Source: Deltaproteobacteria bacterium
GTDB taxonomy: Bacteria > Desulfobacterota > Desulfobacteria > Desulfobacterales > Desulfosarcinaceae
Assembly: GCA_020444075.1 (NCBI GenBank)
Contig: JAHLLR010000006.1
Location: forward strand, 48,317 to 112,316
DNA: 64,000 bases
Direction of reading: 5' to 3'
The position numbers were made by a program, and so were the translations under genes. The notes under the pieces were generated by a model. It was not told where the DNA came from. It searched no databases and was given only the letters and a program-made list of their open reading frames with translations. Shown piece after piece: positions 16,474 through 24,673 of this stretch (the stretch's first letter is position 1; every line of letters starts with the position of its first letter).

Positions 16474-16833
16474 ATGAAAATTGCCGTTACATCCACGGGA
16501 AAGGATTTGGATTCACCCATGGATCCCCGTTTTGGGCGCGCGGCCTATATCCTCATTGTCGATAGCGATACGTTGGATGTCGAGGTGCTGGACAACGCCG
16601 AAAATGTCAACGCCTTCAAGGGGGCCGGCATACAGGCCGCCACCATGATCAGTGATAGAAAAGCGGAGGTTCTGCTTACCGGCTATTGCGGCCCCAATGC
16701 ATTCAAAGCCCTGGATGCCGCGCGGGTCAAGGTTGGCGGTGATGTGAGCGGCACGGTTCGCGAGGCGGTAGCGGCGTTTACAGACGGAAAAGTCAAGCTG
16801 GTGTCCGGACCCAATGCCCAGGGGCATGGGTAG
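16474..16833 (+). CDS. NifX/NafY-like dinitrogenase cofactor-family protein 2
   Basis: A 119-residue paralogue: MKIAVTSTGKDLDSPMDPRFGRAAYILIVD opens the fold (first part of the family motif: xDPRFGRA), followed by FKGAGIQAA and a single cluster-region Cys in LTGYCGPNA. The end (SGPNAQGHG) lacks the CGGGGGH tail of its neighbour. Orange protein (ORP) of Desulfovibrio belongs to the same fold. The ATG at 16474 follows GAAAGGAC; the longer upstream frame overlaps the first NifX gene. It is the last gene of the four-gene operon. Confidence 0.82.
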   Translation: MKIAVTSTGKDLDSPMDPRFGRAAYILIVDSDTLDVEVLDNAENVNAFKGAGIQAATMISDRKAEVLLTGYCGPNAFKALDAARVKVGGDVSGTVREAVAAFTDGKVKLVSGPNAQGHG

Positions 16834-16839
16834 GCCTTA

Positions 16840-17118
16840 CTACCGAGGCAACTTTCCGGACGCACCACCAGGGTTCGGCATGGCCGGGGGGCAGCTGATT
16901 TGGCTACCGTCCTGTGGCCGTGCCCGATCCTGCAGCCGGCAGTGCAGTAATTGCAACTCCTGATCGGTGAAAAGCGATATAAAACTTCCCGCAAAAATGC
17001 TGGCCGGCCGCGGTCGCATCCATGATGCGTGGGTTTGACCGCCTGGTCGATGTCCGTTGAAACACGAAAGCCCGGTTTGCACGACGCGCCACTCGACCGG
17101 CCTCAAATCGGTAGCCAT
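16840..17118 (-). CDS. Doubtful small ORF, unknown
   Basis: A 92-codon frame opposite in direction to the NifX operon. It is kept only because GGAGGG lies about 6 bp before its ATG. The product is Pro/Arg-rich without a recognisable fold, and the composition looks weak for a real protein. The rest of the gap 16834-17365 shows nothing beyond the sigma-54-like site upstream of the pirin gene. Confidence 0.3.
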   Translation of the reverse strand: MATDLRPVEWRVVQTGLSCFNGHRPGGQTHASWMRPRPASIFAGSFISLFTDQELQLLHCRLQDRARPQDGSQISCPPAMPNPGGASGKLPR

Positions 17119-17266
17119 TTATTTCCCTCCATTCTTTTCTCCGCGTTGTAAGCAACCATTTGACGGCAGCGCTTCTTTGCACTATTTTATATTGAACGAC
17201 CGAAAACAGACCCATGACCACCAGTTTCTCAACCCCGAGAGTTCATCGGATCGATTTGCCTTGAAC

Positions 17267-17281
17267 TGGCATGCCCACTGC
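17267..17281 (+). promoter_or_regulatory. Possible sigma-54 (-24/-12) promoter upstream of pirin
   Basis: TGGCATGCCCACTGC keeps GG and GC separated by exactly ten bases and matches TGGCAYG-N4-YTGC. It lies about 85 bp before the pirin ATG on the correct strand. One such match in 500 bp can arise by chance, and no activator gene is adjacent. Confidence 0.3.
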
Positions 17282-17365
17282 CTTTTCGAACAGGCCCAGC
17301 GCGATTACCATTGAGAAATGGCCGGCTGCCCACAAAGCGGTCCGGATTCAAGGAGACGCGTGCCA

Positions 17366-18241
17366 ATGAGTGTTCTGCGAAAGCCACGACGGGTGATCCG
17401 GAGTCAGCCGGTGATCGAGGGTGCCGGGGTTCATCTCAACCGGGCCTTCGGCCACAGCGAGGCTCCCGGTTTCGATCCGTTTCTGTTGCTGGACGATTTC
17501 CGGTCGTCCCGTCCCGATCGCTACCTCAAAGGTTTTCCCTGGCACCCGCACCGGGGAATGGAGACCATTACCTATATGCTCGAGGGAATCGTGGAGCACG
17601 GTGACAGCATGGGCAATTCGGGAACCATCGGTCCGGGGGATGTTCAGTGGATGACTGCCGGCAGCGGCATTGTTCATCAGGAAATGCCCCGGGGCAATGC
17701 GGCGGGTAAAATGGGAGGATTTCAGCTGTGGGCCAATCTCCCGGCCACTCACAAAATGATGGCACCGCGCTATCAGGAGATTCCGGCCCATCGGATTCCT
17801 GAGGTTTTTTTGGATGACGGGATTTGCGTCCGGGTGGTGTGCGGCCAGGTGGGCGATGTGACGGGGCCGGTTACCGATATCGTCATCGACCCCCAGTACC
17901 TGGACGTATCCATGCCGCCGCATACCCGCTTCAGCCATTTCGTCACCCCGGGATACACGGTCTTTGCCTATGTCGTGGAGGGCCGTGGCGGCTTTGCCGA
18001 GACGGTTGCCGCGCCGCCGCAGGAAAACGGATCCGTGGTGGTATTTGAGGACGGCGACCGCATCGCCGCAACCACCGCGGACGATGCCTTCCGGTTCCTG
18101 CTGATCTCCGGCAAACCCATCGGGGAGCCGGTGGCCTGGCGGGGGCCCATTGTGATGAACACCCGGGAGGAGCTGGAACTGGCATTCCGCGAGTATCGGG
18201 ACGGGTCATTCATCAAGCACGGGGCCGGGAGCCCACGATGA
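17366..18241 (+). CDS. Pirin family protein
   Basis: A 291-residue bicupin. The N-terminal cupin has the full pirin metal site: HPHRGMETITYMLEG gives two His, the next His is in VEHGDS, and a Glu is in GIVHQEMP, after VQWMTAGSG. Some bacterial pirins have quercetin 2,3-dioxygenase activity and others bind regulatory partners; the role here is unknown. The ATG at 17366 has AAGGAG at 10 bp; an earlier in-frame ATG (17318) lacks one. It overlaps the downstream FRG-domain gene by 4 bp, so the two are translated together. Confidence 0.88.
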   Translation: MSVLRKPRRVIRSQPVIEGAGVHLNRAFGHSEAPGFDPFLLLDDFRSSRPDRYLKGFPWHPHRGMETITYMLEGIVEHGDSMGNSGTIGPGDVQWMTAGSGIVHQEMPRGNAAGKMGGFQLWANLPATHKMMAPRYQEIPAHRIPEVFLDDGICVRVVCGQVGDVTGPVTDIVIDPQYLDVSMPPHTRFSHFVTPGYTVFAYVVEGRGGFAETVAAPPQENGSVVVFEDGDRIAATTADDAFRFLLISGKPIGEPVAWRGPIVMNTREELELAFREYRDGSFIKHGAGSPR

Positions 18242-19044
18242 TCGACGCCTCCGAACGAAGCAGCGACATCCGGGTGGAGAGCTGGTGCGAGCTGTGCGAG
18301 CGCCTCTATGATAACTCCTGGCAGGACTCCCTGTTGCGGTTTCGCTCTAACTATGCTTTTCGGGGACTTTCGGACTCCGCCTACGACCTGAAGACCAGCT
18401 TTACGCGGCGGTGCGGCGCCCACTCGCACCTGGAGTACCACCTGCTGCGCAATTTCAGCAAGTATGCCGAGATGCCCTGGACCGGGGAAAACGCCTCCAA
18501 CTGGCGCTGGCTCACCGTAGCCCAGCACCACGGACTGCCAACCCGGCTGCTGGACTGGACCTATTCCCCCTTTGTGGCGGCCCATTTCGCCACGGCGGAC
18601 ACGGATCGCTTCGACTGTGACGGCGTCATCTGGTTTGCCGACTACGTGAAGATCAACAAGATGCTTCCCCGTCCCCTGTCCGACGAACTGGTCAACGTCG
18701 GGGCCAATGCCTTCACCCTGGAGATGCTCGAACACGCGTTAGGCGATATCAAGGGTTTCGATGCCCTGGGGGATGACCTGGTGCTCTTTTTCGAGCCGCC
18801 GTCCATCGACGCCCGCATCGTCAACCAGTTCGCCTTTTTCTCGGTCATGTCCACCCCCACCGCGCAGCTGGATCTGTGGCTGGAGAAGCATCCGGATATT
18901 TACGGCCGGATTATCATTCCCAGGAAGCTCAAGTGGGAGATCCGTGACAAACTTGACCAGGCCAATATTACCGAACGCACCTTGTTTCCGGGGCTGGACG
19001 GACTGGCCTTGTGGCTCAAGCGGCAATATACCCCCCGGACCTGA
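18238..19044 (+). CDS. FRG domain-containing protein
   Basis: A 268-residue protein with the FRG domain (Pfam FRG): YAFRGLSDSAYDL at residues 39-51 carries the Phe-Arg-Gly signature, and QHHGLPTRLLDWTYSPFVAAHFA at 96-118 is the second conserved block. The domain's biochemistry is unknown; it recurs in phage-defence and toxin-like contexts, so a defence role is possible but unproven here. The remainder shows no other domain. The start overlaps the pirin stop (ATGA), implying stoichiometric expression. It is followed by the acuI-like gene after 37 bp. Confidence 0.82.
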   Translation: MIDASERSSDIRVESWCELCERLYDNSWQDSLLRFRSNYAFRGLSDSAYDLKTSFTRRCGAHSHLEYHLLRNFSKYAEMPWTGENASNWRWLTVAQHHGLPTRLLDWTYSPFVAAHFATADTDRFDCDGVIWFADYVKINKMLPRPLSDELVNVGANAFTLEMLEHALGDIKGFDALGDDLVLFFEPPSIDARIVNQFAFFSVMSTPTAQLDLWLEKHPDIYGRIIIPRKLKWEIRDKLDQANITERTLFPGLDGLALWLKRQYTPRT

Positions 19045-19081
19045 ATGACAATCAATCGTATAGTCAAAGGAGACATGCAGC

Positions 19082-20080
19082 ATGACATCTGAAACCTTCA
19101 ACGCATTGGTCGTGGAAGCCGGAGAAGGCAAAACCTATGTCCGGCAGGTCAAAAAAAGGAGGGTCGACGATCTTCCCGAAGGAGATGTGCTCATTCGTGT
19201 GAGCTACTCTTCCCTGAACTACAAGGACGCCCTGTCAGCCACCGGCAACAAAGGGGTGACCCGCAGCTACCCCCACACGCCGGGCATTGACGCCGCGGGA
19301 ACGGTTGCCGACAGCAGGGTCGGCGGCTTCAAGAAGGGAGACCCGGTGCTGGTGACCGGGTACGACCTGGGCATGAACACGTCGGGCGGGTTCGGCCAGT
19401 ACGTGCGGGTGCCGGCCGGCTGGGTGGTCCCGCTGCCCGGAGGCCTCACCCTGAAAGAGAGCATGATCTTCGGTACGGCCGGTTTTACCGCCGGCATGGG
19501 CATCCTTTTCCTCACCGAGCGGGTCAAACCCGAAGACGGCCCCGTGCTGGTCACCGGCGCCACCGGTGGGGTGGGCAGCGTTTCCGTGGCCGTGCTTGCC
19601 AAGCTGGGATATACGGTGGCAGCCGTCACCGGTAAAACGGCCGAGGCGGGTTTTCTCAAAGGCATCGGCGCGTCGCAGATCGTTTCCCGGGACGAGGCCG
19701 CCGACTCCAGCGGCCGGCCGCTGCTCAAGACGCAGTGGGCCGGGGTGGTGGACACGGTGGGCGGAGAGATCCTGGCTACGGCCATCAAATCCACCAACCC
19801 CTGGGGAACCGTGACCTGCTGCGGCAACGTGGCCTCGCCGGACCTGCCGCTGACCGTCTTCCCCTTCATCCTGCGCGGCGTCCGGCTGATCGGCATCGAC
19901 TCGCAGAACTGCCCCATGGATGTGCGGCTGAAGATATGGGAAAAACTATCCGGGCCATGGAAAATAGACGGTCTCGCGAGTCTCTCCAAAGAGATTACCC
20001 TCGACGGGCTGGGCGACAACATCGACCTGATTCTCAAGGGCGGGCAGAAGGGCCGGGTGGTGGTCAACCTGGGCGAATGA
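19082..20080 (+). CDS. acuI: YhdH/AcuI-type quinone oxidoreductase (acryloyl-CoA reductase family)
   Basis: A 332-residue zinc-free medium-chain dehydrogenase. SSLNYKDALSATG and PGIDAAGTV mark the YhdH/YhfP subgroup, VTGATGGVGS is the NADPH-binding glycine motif, and YDLGMNTSGGFGQY is the substrate loop. AcuI-type members reduce acryloyl-CoA to propionyl-CoA with NADPH, detoxifying acrylate from DMSP or 3-hydroxypropionate. AAAGGAG lies just before the ATG. No DMSP-lyase gene is nearby, so a general enone reductase is an alternative. Confidence 0.87.
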   Translation: MTSETFNALVVEAGEGKTYVRQVKKRRVDDLPEGDVLIRVSYSSLNYKDALSATGNKGVTRSYPHTPGIDAAGTVADSRVGGFKKGDPVLVTGYDLGMNTSGGFGQYVRVPAGWVVPLPGGLTLKESMIFGTAGFTAGMGILFLTERVKPEDGPVLVTGATGGVGSVSVAVLAKLGYTVAAVTGKTAEAGFLKGIGASQIVSRDEAADSSGRPLLKTQWAGVVDTVGGEILATAIKSTNPWGTVTCCGNVASPDLPLTVFPFILRGVRLIGIDSQNCPMDVRLKIWEKLSGPWKIDGLASLSKEITLDGLGDNIDLILKGGQKGRVVVNLGE

Positions 20081-20118
20081 TCTGTCCCCGAAATCTTCCC
20101 ACGCTCTACCGTTGACCA

Positions 20119-20148
20119 TTGCCGGCGTCACCAGCGTGGCGCCGGCAA
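20119..20148 (+). terminator. Hairpin after the acuI-like gene
   Basis: TTGCCGGCG (20119-20127) and CGCCGGCAA (20140-20148) form a perfect 9-bp GC-rich stem with a 12-base loop, 38 bp after the stop codon. There is no T-tract, so this is a terminator-like hairpin only. The remaining 226 bp before the next gene are unremarkable. Confidence 0.45.
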
Positions 20149-20374
20149 ACACCATCGAAGCAGTTTCCTAACTCCCTTGGCCCGCAATATCCGTTTGACA
20201 ATCCAGCGATATCGTCATTTAATGAGGTAAATTTCCGTTGCAGCCGGCACCCGAACTCCTATCCATCGATGGTTTTTACTGCCGCTTCCCCCTCTATTGC
20301 CGGAAAATTTCCTGTCTGCCATTCGCAACGGGCAGTCGCCCACATTTTCAGCCCACAGGAAAAAGGAGGACCCC

Positions 20375-20671
20375 ATGAGCGTCAAAATATTGATTACACG
20401 CACGATACCCGGCAACAAGGGAAGGGAAATGCTCCAGTTGTTCAGGGAGATGCGATCCCTGGCCACGGCCCAGCCCGGCTATATTTCCGGCGAGACCATG
20501 AAAAGCAACGACCGTCCCGATGTGTTTCTGGTCATCAGCACCTGGGAATCCGCGGCAGATTGGGAAAAGTGGCTGCTGAGCAAAGAGCGGCAGACGATCC
20601 AGGAGAAGATGGATGCGTTGCTCGGCGGCAAGACCCATTATGAAATGTTTCACTACGGCCTGCGGGGATGA
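20375..20671 (+). CDS. Antibiotic biosynthesis monooxygenase (ABM)-fold protein
   Basis: A 98-residue dimeric alpha/beta-barrel ferredoxin-like protein. KILITRTIPGN, then MRSLATAQPGYISGETM and FLVISTWESAADWEKWLLSKER give the ABM pattern, with the conserved aromatic in the ISTWES strand. Family members include quinol monooxygenases, haem-degrading enzymes and stress proteins; no specific active-site set is decisive. The start has a near-perfect AAGGAGG at a good distance; an upstream in-frame ATG (20297) has none. It appears to be a single-gene unit. Confidence 0.78.
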   Translation: MSVKILITRTIPGNKGREMLQLFREMRSLATAQPGYISGETMKSNDRPDVFLVISTWESAADWEKWLLSKERQTIQEKMDALLGGKTHYEMFHYGLRG

Positions 20672-20678
20672 TCGCAAC

Positions 20679-20915
20679 CTGTGATGATTGTGCGTCCGAG
20701 TCCAGCCATATGAAGCTTTTGGGGTGCGGTGCCGCCATATCGATGGGTGCAGCGTTGCCGATGCCCGCCACTTCATCAACCGGCGGGTGCATCACCAGCA
20801 TGGCAAGATTAAGCTTCGGCAGCACCTCGATCATGTTTGCCTTATCCAGGACCTCGGGCAAACTTCCGCCTGATCCGAACCGGCCGGTAAAGTCATCCCG
20901 GATCCTGTTTCTAAA
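20679..20915 (-). pseudogene. Relic of an alpha/beta-hydrolase-OsmC family gene, internally deleted
   Basis: In one frame, the minus strand reads ...LAMLVMHPPVDEVAGIGNAAP... and then APHPKSFIWLDSDAQ. This closely follows the conserved hydrolase end segment of bifunctional alpha/beta hydrolase/OsmC proteins (LLVMHSPxDEVVGIDNA...AAxHPKSFVSLDGADH). Just upstream, DDFTGRFGSGG recalls the DFTGLGxSxG strand found much earlier in such proteins, suggesting an internal deletion. There is no plausible start, and the OsmC half is absent. The similarity is from memory of the family, not a search. Confidence 0.5.
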
Positions 20916-20921
20916 AGGGGC

Positions 20922-21284
20922 CTATTCGCTCCGGATCCATCGGGTCACTTCATCCACCTGGGTCATTTCGAAAAAATCCATGCGGATGCCGCTGAACAGA
21001 CTGAAAATCCCTACCCAGGTGTCCTTCCAGAACCGGTCGCATACGACGGCTACCTTCTCGATGGCATAGTCGTAAAGCCTTAAAAATCGCAGATCATCGT
21101 AAAAATCTTCGGCGCTGTTTAACGAGGGATAGTGGCGCATCAGGAGCACCAGGCGAACACGACCCAGGGCAGCCACAGCCTGGTCCATATCCCGGCAGAT
21201 GGCCTTGAAACGGGGTGGGCGGATCTCCGACCGGATCTCCAGGGTCAGTACGTTTCCCGCACCGGTAAACTCTGAAAGCTGCAT
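20922..21284 (-). CDS. SpoIIAA-like (STAS-fold) protein
   Basis: A 120-residue protein resembling the SpoIIAA-like family (Pfam PF11964). It has the N-terminal strand NVLTLEIRSEI, the central RLVLLMRHYPSLNSAEDFYDDLRFLRLY, then IEKVAVVCDRFWKDTWVGIFSLFSGIRMDFFE, typical of these small alpha/beta proteins, and it ends in a Trp-containing helix. Members are of unknown function, perhaps regulatory or lipid-binding. AAAGGAGG lies 6 bp before the ATG. It is convergent with the ABM gene, with the hydrolase relic between them. Confidence 0.8.
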   Translation of the reverse strand: MQLSEFTGAGNVLTLEIRSEIRPPRFKAICRDMDQAVAALGRVRLVLLMRHYPSLNSAEDFYDDLRFLRLYDYAIEKVAVVCDRFWKDTWVGIFSLFSGIRMDFFEMTQVDEVTRWIRSE

Positions 21285-21470
21285 GGCGCGCCTCCTTTGC
21301 TGCGTTGCTATCCCATTATAATCATGGTTGGCGGCGTTGAAACATCCATAGCCATTTCCCGGTCCGATGGACCGCGGCCATCAGCGACATAAAACCCTGC
21401 GCTTGCGAATCTTTAAAAAACGGTTACAATAATACCTTTCCAGTTAACCTCCAGCAAAGGATTATCGATA

Positions 21471-22538
21471 ATGCCGGATAGCAGCGACAAAGGCTTTTCG
21501 AAACCCGTAAAATTGCATTTTACCCGTACCAACGGTCCGGTGGACGATGCCATCGACGGGCTGATGGCCCAGGTGGGCAACGTCGCCCACCCGGATATCG
21601 TGCGGGAAATCATCCTTGCCGGCCTGAAGGCCGGGCAGGAGAACGGCGGCCGCGCCGATCTGAAGCTGATGAACTCTTCCATGAAGGAGATGCGCTTCAC
21701 CGCCAAAGTATTCGGGCCCTATCGAAAGGTCCGCAAGGTGACGGTCTTCGGCTCGGCCCGGACCCGGCCGGATGCGTCCTTGTACCGCATGGCAACGGAT
21801 CTGGGGAAAAAGCTGGCCGAGGCCGGATTCATGGTGATCACCGGCGGCGGCCCCGGGATCATGCAGGCGACCAACGAAGGGGCCGGCTCCGAACACTCTT
21901 TCGGTGTCAATATCCGACTGCCCTTCGAGCAGAAGCCCAACCCCGTGCTGGTCGGCAATCCCCGCCACATCACCTACAAATACTTTTTCAACCGCAAAGT
22001 GGCTTTTCTGAAAGAGGCCGACGCCGTGGTCCTGTTCCCCGGCGGGTTCGGTACCTTGGACGAGGCCATGGAGTCCATCACCCTGCTGCAGACCGGCAAA
22101 CTCTATCCACTGCCCCTGTTTTTCATTGACGAACCCGAAGGAACTTATTGGGATCGGCTGTTCAGTTTCCTCGAAAACGAACTGTCCGGTCACGGATACA
22201 TTTCCCATGACGACTTCGGCCTCATTGAACGGGTGACCCGCCCCGAGGATGCCGTGGAGCGGATCCGCCATTTCTACTCGCGGTATCACAGCCTGCGGTA
22301 TGTGGAAGACCGGTTGGTCATCCGCATGTCCATGCCTTTGGATCAGAAACATGTGGAGACGCTCAAAAACGATTTCGCGGGTATTTTAATCCCCGGGGGG
22401 GATATGCATCTGTCCGGTCCCTTCGACGAGGAAATGAACGAGCCGGAACTGGCCGATCTGCCGCGGCTGGTGGTGGATTTCAACAAGCGGGATTTCGGGC
22501 GGCTGCGGCAGCTGGTGGATGCCATTAACGATTTTTAG
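21471..22538 (+). CDS. LOG-family (TIGR00730-like) Rossmann-fold protein
   Basis: A 355-residue protein. The nucleotide-binding part VTVFGSARTRPDA (91-103), TGGGPGIMQATNEGA and PGGFGTLDEAME (190-201) is the LOG/lysine-decarboxylase-like signature; enzymes with it cleave cytokinin riboside monophosphates or other nucleoside 5'-monophosphates. It has about 80 extra residues at the N-terminus and about 100 at the C-terminus relative to the ~180-residue core, as in the long bacterial subgroup. AAAGGA precedes the ATG. The older name 'lysine decarboxylase' for this family is misleading. Confidence 0.85.
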   Translation: MPDSSDKGFSKPVKLHFTRTNGPVDDAIDGLMAQVGNVAHPDIVREIILAGLKAGQENGGRADLKLMNSSMKEMRFTAKVFGPYRKVRKVTVFGSARTRPDASLYRMATDLGKKLAEAGFMVITGGGPGIMQATNEGAGSEHSFGVNIRLPFEQKPNPVLVGNPRHITYKYFFNRKVAFLKEADAVVLFPGGFGTLDEAMESITLLQTGKLYPLPLFFIDEPEGTYWDRLFSFLENELSGHGYISHDDFGLIERVTRPEDAVERIRHFYSRYHSLRYVEDRLVIRMSMPLDQKHVETLKNDFAGILIPGGDMHLSGPFDEEMNEPELADLPRLVVDFNKRDFGRLRQLVDAINDF

Positions 22539-22649
22539 GAGGCGTGCCAGGGCGCCGGAGGATTCCTGTTCCATCACTCCCCGGTTCGATGTATGGTTAT
22601 TCACGAGAGCCTGACCGGGGAAAATTTTATCATGAGGAGCATTTCGGGC

Positions 22650-23261
22650 ATGTTCGCAAACACCCTGTGGAAAAAAATGTGGATGGTACTGCTGGTTGGT
22701 TTGATTCTGGCCGGTTGTGCGTCAGTGAAAGTGGATCGTATGGATGTCGACGAGACCGTGGATCTGAGCGGCCGCTGGAACGACACGGATTCAAGGCTGG
22801 TGTCCGAAGAGATGATCGGCGATGTCCTTTCCCGGCCATGGCTCGACCGCTATCGGGCCGGCAGGGGTAAGGACCCGGTGGTGATCGTCGGGTCGGTGCG
22901 CAACCGCAGTGACGAACACATCAACACCCAGACGTTCGTCAAGGATCTGGAGCGCGCGCTGATCAATGCGGGCGAGGTGGAGTTTGTGGCCAGCAGCGGC
23001 GAGCGGGGAGAGATCCGCGAGGAGAGAAAGGACCAGGCGGCCCACGCTTCGGAAACCACCGCCAAGGAGGAGGGCGAAGAGATCGGCGCCGACTTCATGC
23101 TCCAGGGATCCATCAATACCATTTCCGATCGCGTCGAAGGCAAGGAGGTCAAATACTACCAGGTCAACCTGGAATTGATCGAGATCCAGAGCCATCGCAA
23201 GGTGTGGATCGGCGAGAAAAAAATCAAGAAGCTGGTCAAGCGCAGCCGCTTCGGTTTTTGA
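22650..23261 (+). CDS. LpoB-like penicillin-binding-protein activator lipoprotein
   Basis: A 203-residue lipoprotein, with signal MFANTLWKKMW..., lipobox LAGC and lipidated Cys23. The mature part carries VVIVGSVRNRSDEHINTQTFVKDLE and GADFMLQGSINTI, typical of the LpoB family (Pfam PF13036), which stimulates PBP1b-type peptidoglycan synthases from the outer membrane. I prefer the ATG at 22650 because AGGAG (22635-22639) lies 10 bp before it; ATGs at 22632 and 22593 are alternatives. It heads a run of four lipoprotein genes, whose joint role is not established. Confidence 0.82.
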   Translation: MFANTLWKKMWMVLLVGLILAGCASVKVDRMDVDETVDLSGRWNDTDSRLVSEEMIGDVLSRPWLDRYRAGRGKDPVVIVGSVRNRSDEHINTQTFVKDLERALINAGEVEFVASSGERGEIREERKDQAAHASETTAKEEGEEIGADFMLQGSINTISDRVEGKEVKYYQVNLELIEIQSHRKVWIGEKKIKKLVKRSRFGF

Positions 23262-23287
23262 TTCGGACATCACCCGTTCAGGTTCGC

Positions 23288-24616
23288 ATGCCCTATCTGC
23301 TGTCCATTGTCATGATCTGCCTGATCGCTTCCGGCTGCGCCGGCGGAAATGTTTTTTCCCGGCTGGACCGGAACCTGGCCAGCGGTGACTGCCCGGCGGC
23401 CATCGCCCTCATCGACGAAAGCGGTGGTGCATACGGCGGCAACAATCGGCTGCTCTACCTGCTGGATGCAGCCATGGTCCATATGCAGTGCGGGAACCTC
23501 GATGCGGCCCAGTCGAATTTCCGCAGTGCCGAGGACCTTGCCGAGCGGCTATGGACCGAGAGCATCTCCCGGAATGCACTTTCCGTGATCGCCAACGATA
23601 TGGTCCTGGCATACGCCGGCGAAGATTTCGAGCGGGTGATGATTCACCTGATGTCCGCCATCGGCTACCTTCAGGCCGACCAACCTGACGAGGCCCTGGT
23701 GGAAGCGCGACGGTTGGATACGCTGCTGGCCGTTTTCAACGATAGGTACGAAAAGAAGAATGTTTACAAGGAGGACGCTTTCGCCCGTTACCTGAGCGGC
23801 ATCCTCCACGAGGCGGACGGCTCCTGGGACGAGGCCTTCATCGATTACCGCCGGGCCGTAGAGGTTTACCGGGAGGATTACCGGGCATATGGGACTGCCT
23901 TGCCGGAAAAGCTGGTGGCGGACCTGGTGCGGGCGGCATCGGCCGTTGACCGCATGGCGGACATCGAAGGCCTCGTTTCTGCCGACCGCATCGACCCTTC
24001 GGGCTGCACCGACGAACCATCGGACCAGGGCAGCGTGGTGTTTATCACATTTGCCGGGTACGCACCCCAGAAGGTTCAGGACATGGTGGTGATCCCGACT
24101 CCCCATGGCCCTGTCGGCGTGGCCTTTCCGCGGATGGTGGTCGCACCGCCCCGTTGCCGCAGCGGTCGCCTGAGCTTGTTTGGAGAGGCTGATTTTTTCG
24201 AGGCGGATCTGGAACTGGTGGAAGACATCAACCGTATCGCCGTCAAGAATCTCGAGGACCGCAAGGGACGCATCCTGGCCAAGGCGATCGCCAGGGCCGT
24301 GGCCAAACAGGTGGCCATTCACAGCATTGCCCGATCCAGCGACAACCGCAACGATCAGCGGACCATCGAGGCGATCTTGAACCTGGTCAATATCCTCCTG
24401 GTGGAACGGGCAGACACCCGCAGCTGGCAGACCCTGCCCGGCCGGATTTACATGACCCGGATGCATGTCCCCGCCGGCGAGTACACGGTCGAACTCGAGG
24501 CCTGCGGTGGAACCTGGACCGACTTTGCACCACTGTCGGTGGAACCGGGAAGCATCCGGTACCTGTTCCGGGACCTGCGCTATCCGGTTTCGGCAAGCAT
24601 TGAAACTAAGCAATAA
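23288..24616 (+). CDS. COG3014-like lipoprotein with TPR-type repeats
   Basis: A 442-residue lipoprotein with lipobox IASGC and Cys17. Residues 20-200 look like tetratricopeptide repeats (DAAMVHMQCGNLDAAQSNF, YLSGILHEADGSWDEAFIDY). A beta-rich C-terminal region follows (VVFITFAGYAPQK..., FPRMVVAPP) of the COG3014 type found beside LpoB and LPP20 genes in several Proteobacteria. The function is unknown; it is likely in the periplasm or outer membrane. It follows LpoB after 26 bp. The longer open frame from 23204 overlaps the lpoB-like gene and is rejected; the site before 23288 is only weakly SD-like. Confidence 0.72.
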   Translation: MPYLLSIVMICLIASGCAGGNVFSRLDRNLASGDCPAAIALIDESGGAYGGNNRLLYLLDAAMVHMQCGNLDAAQSNFRSAEDLAERLWTESISRNALSVIANDMVLAYAGEDFERVMIHLMSAIGYLQADQPDEALVEARRLDTLLAVFNDRYEKKNVYKEDAFARYLSGILHEADGSWDEAFIDYRRAVEVYREDYRAYGTALPEKLVADLVRAASAVDRMADIEGLVSADRIDPSGCTDEPSDQGSVVFITFAGYAPQKVQDMVVIPTPHGPVGVAFPRMVVAPPRCRSGRLSLFGEADFFEADLELVEDINRIAVKNLEDRKGRILAKAIARAVAKQVAIHSIARSSDNRNDQRTIEAILNLVNILLVERADTRSWQTLPGRIYMTRMHVPAGEYTVELEACGGTWTDFAPLSVEPGSIRYLFRDLRYPVSASIETKQ

Positions 24617-24673
24617 CGGCGCTGTTGTCCCAGCCGTCAAGGCTGTGGTCGCGGTCGCCCATGGAGAAAGCCG

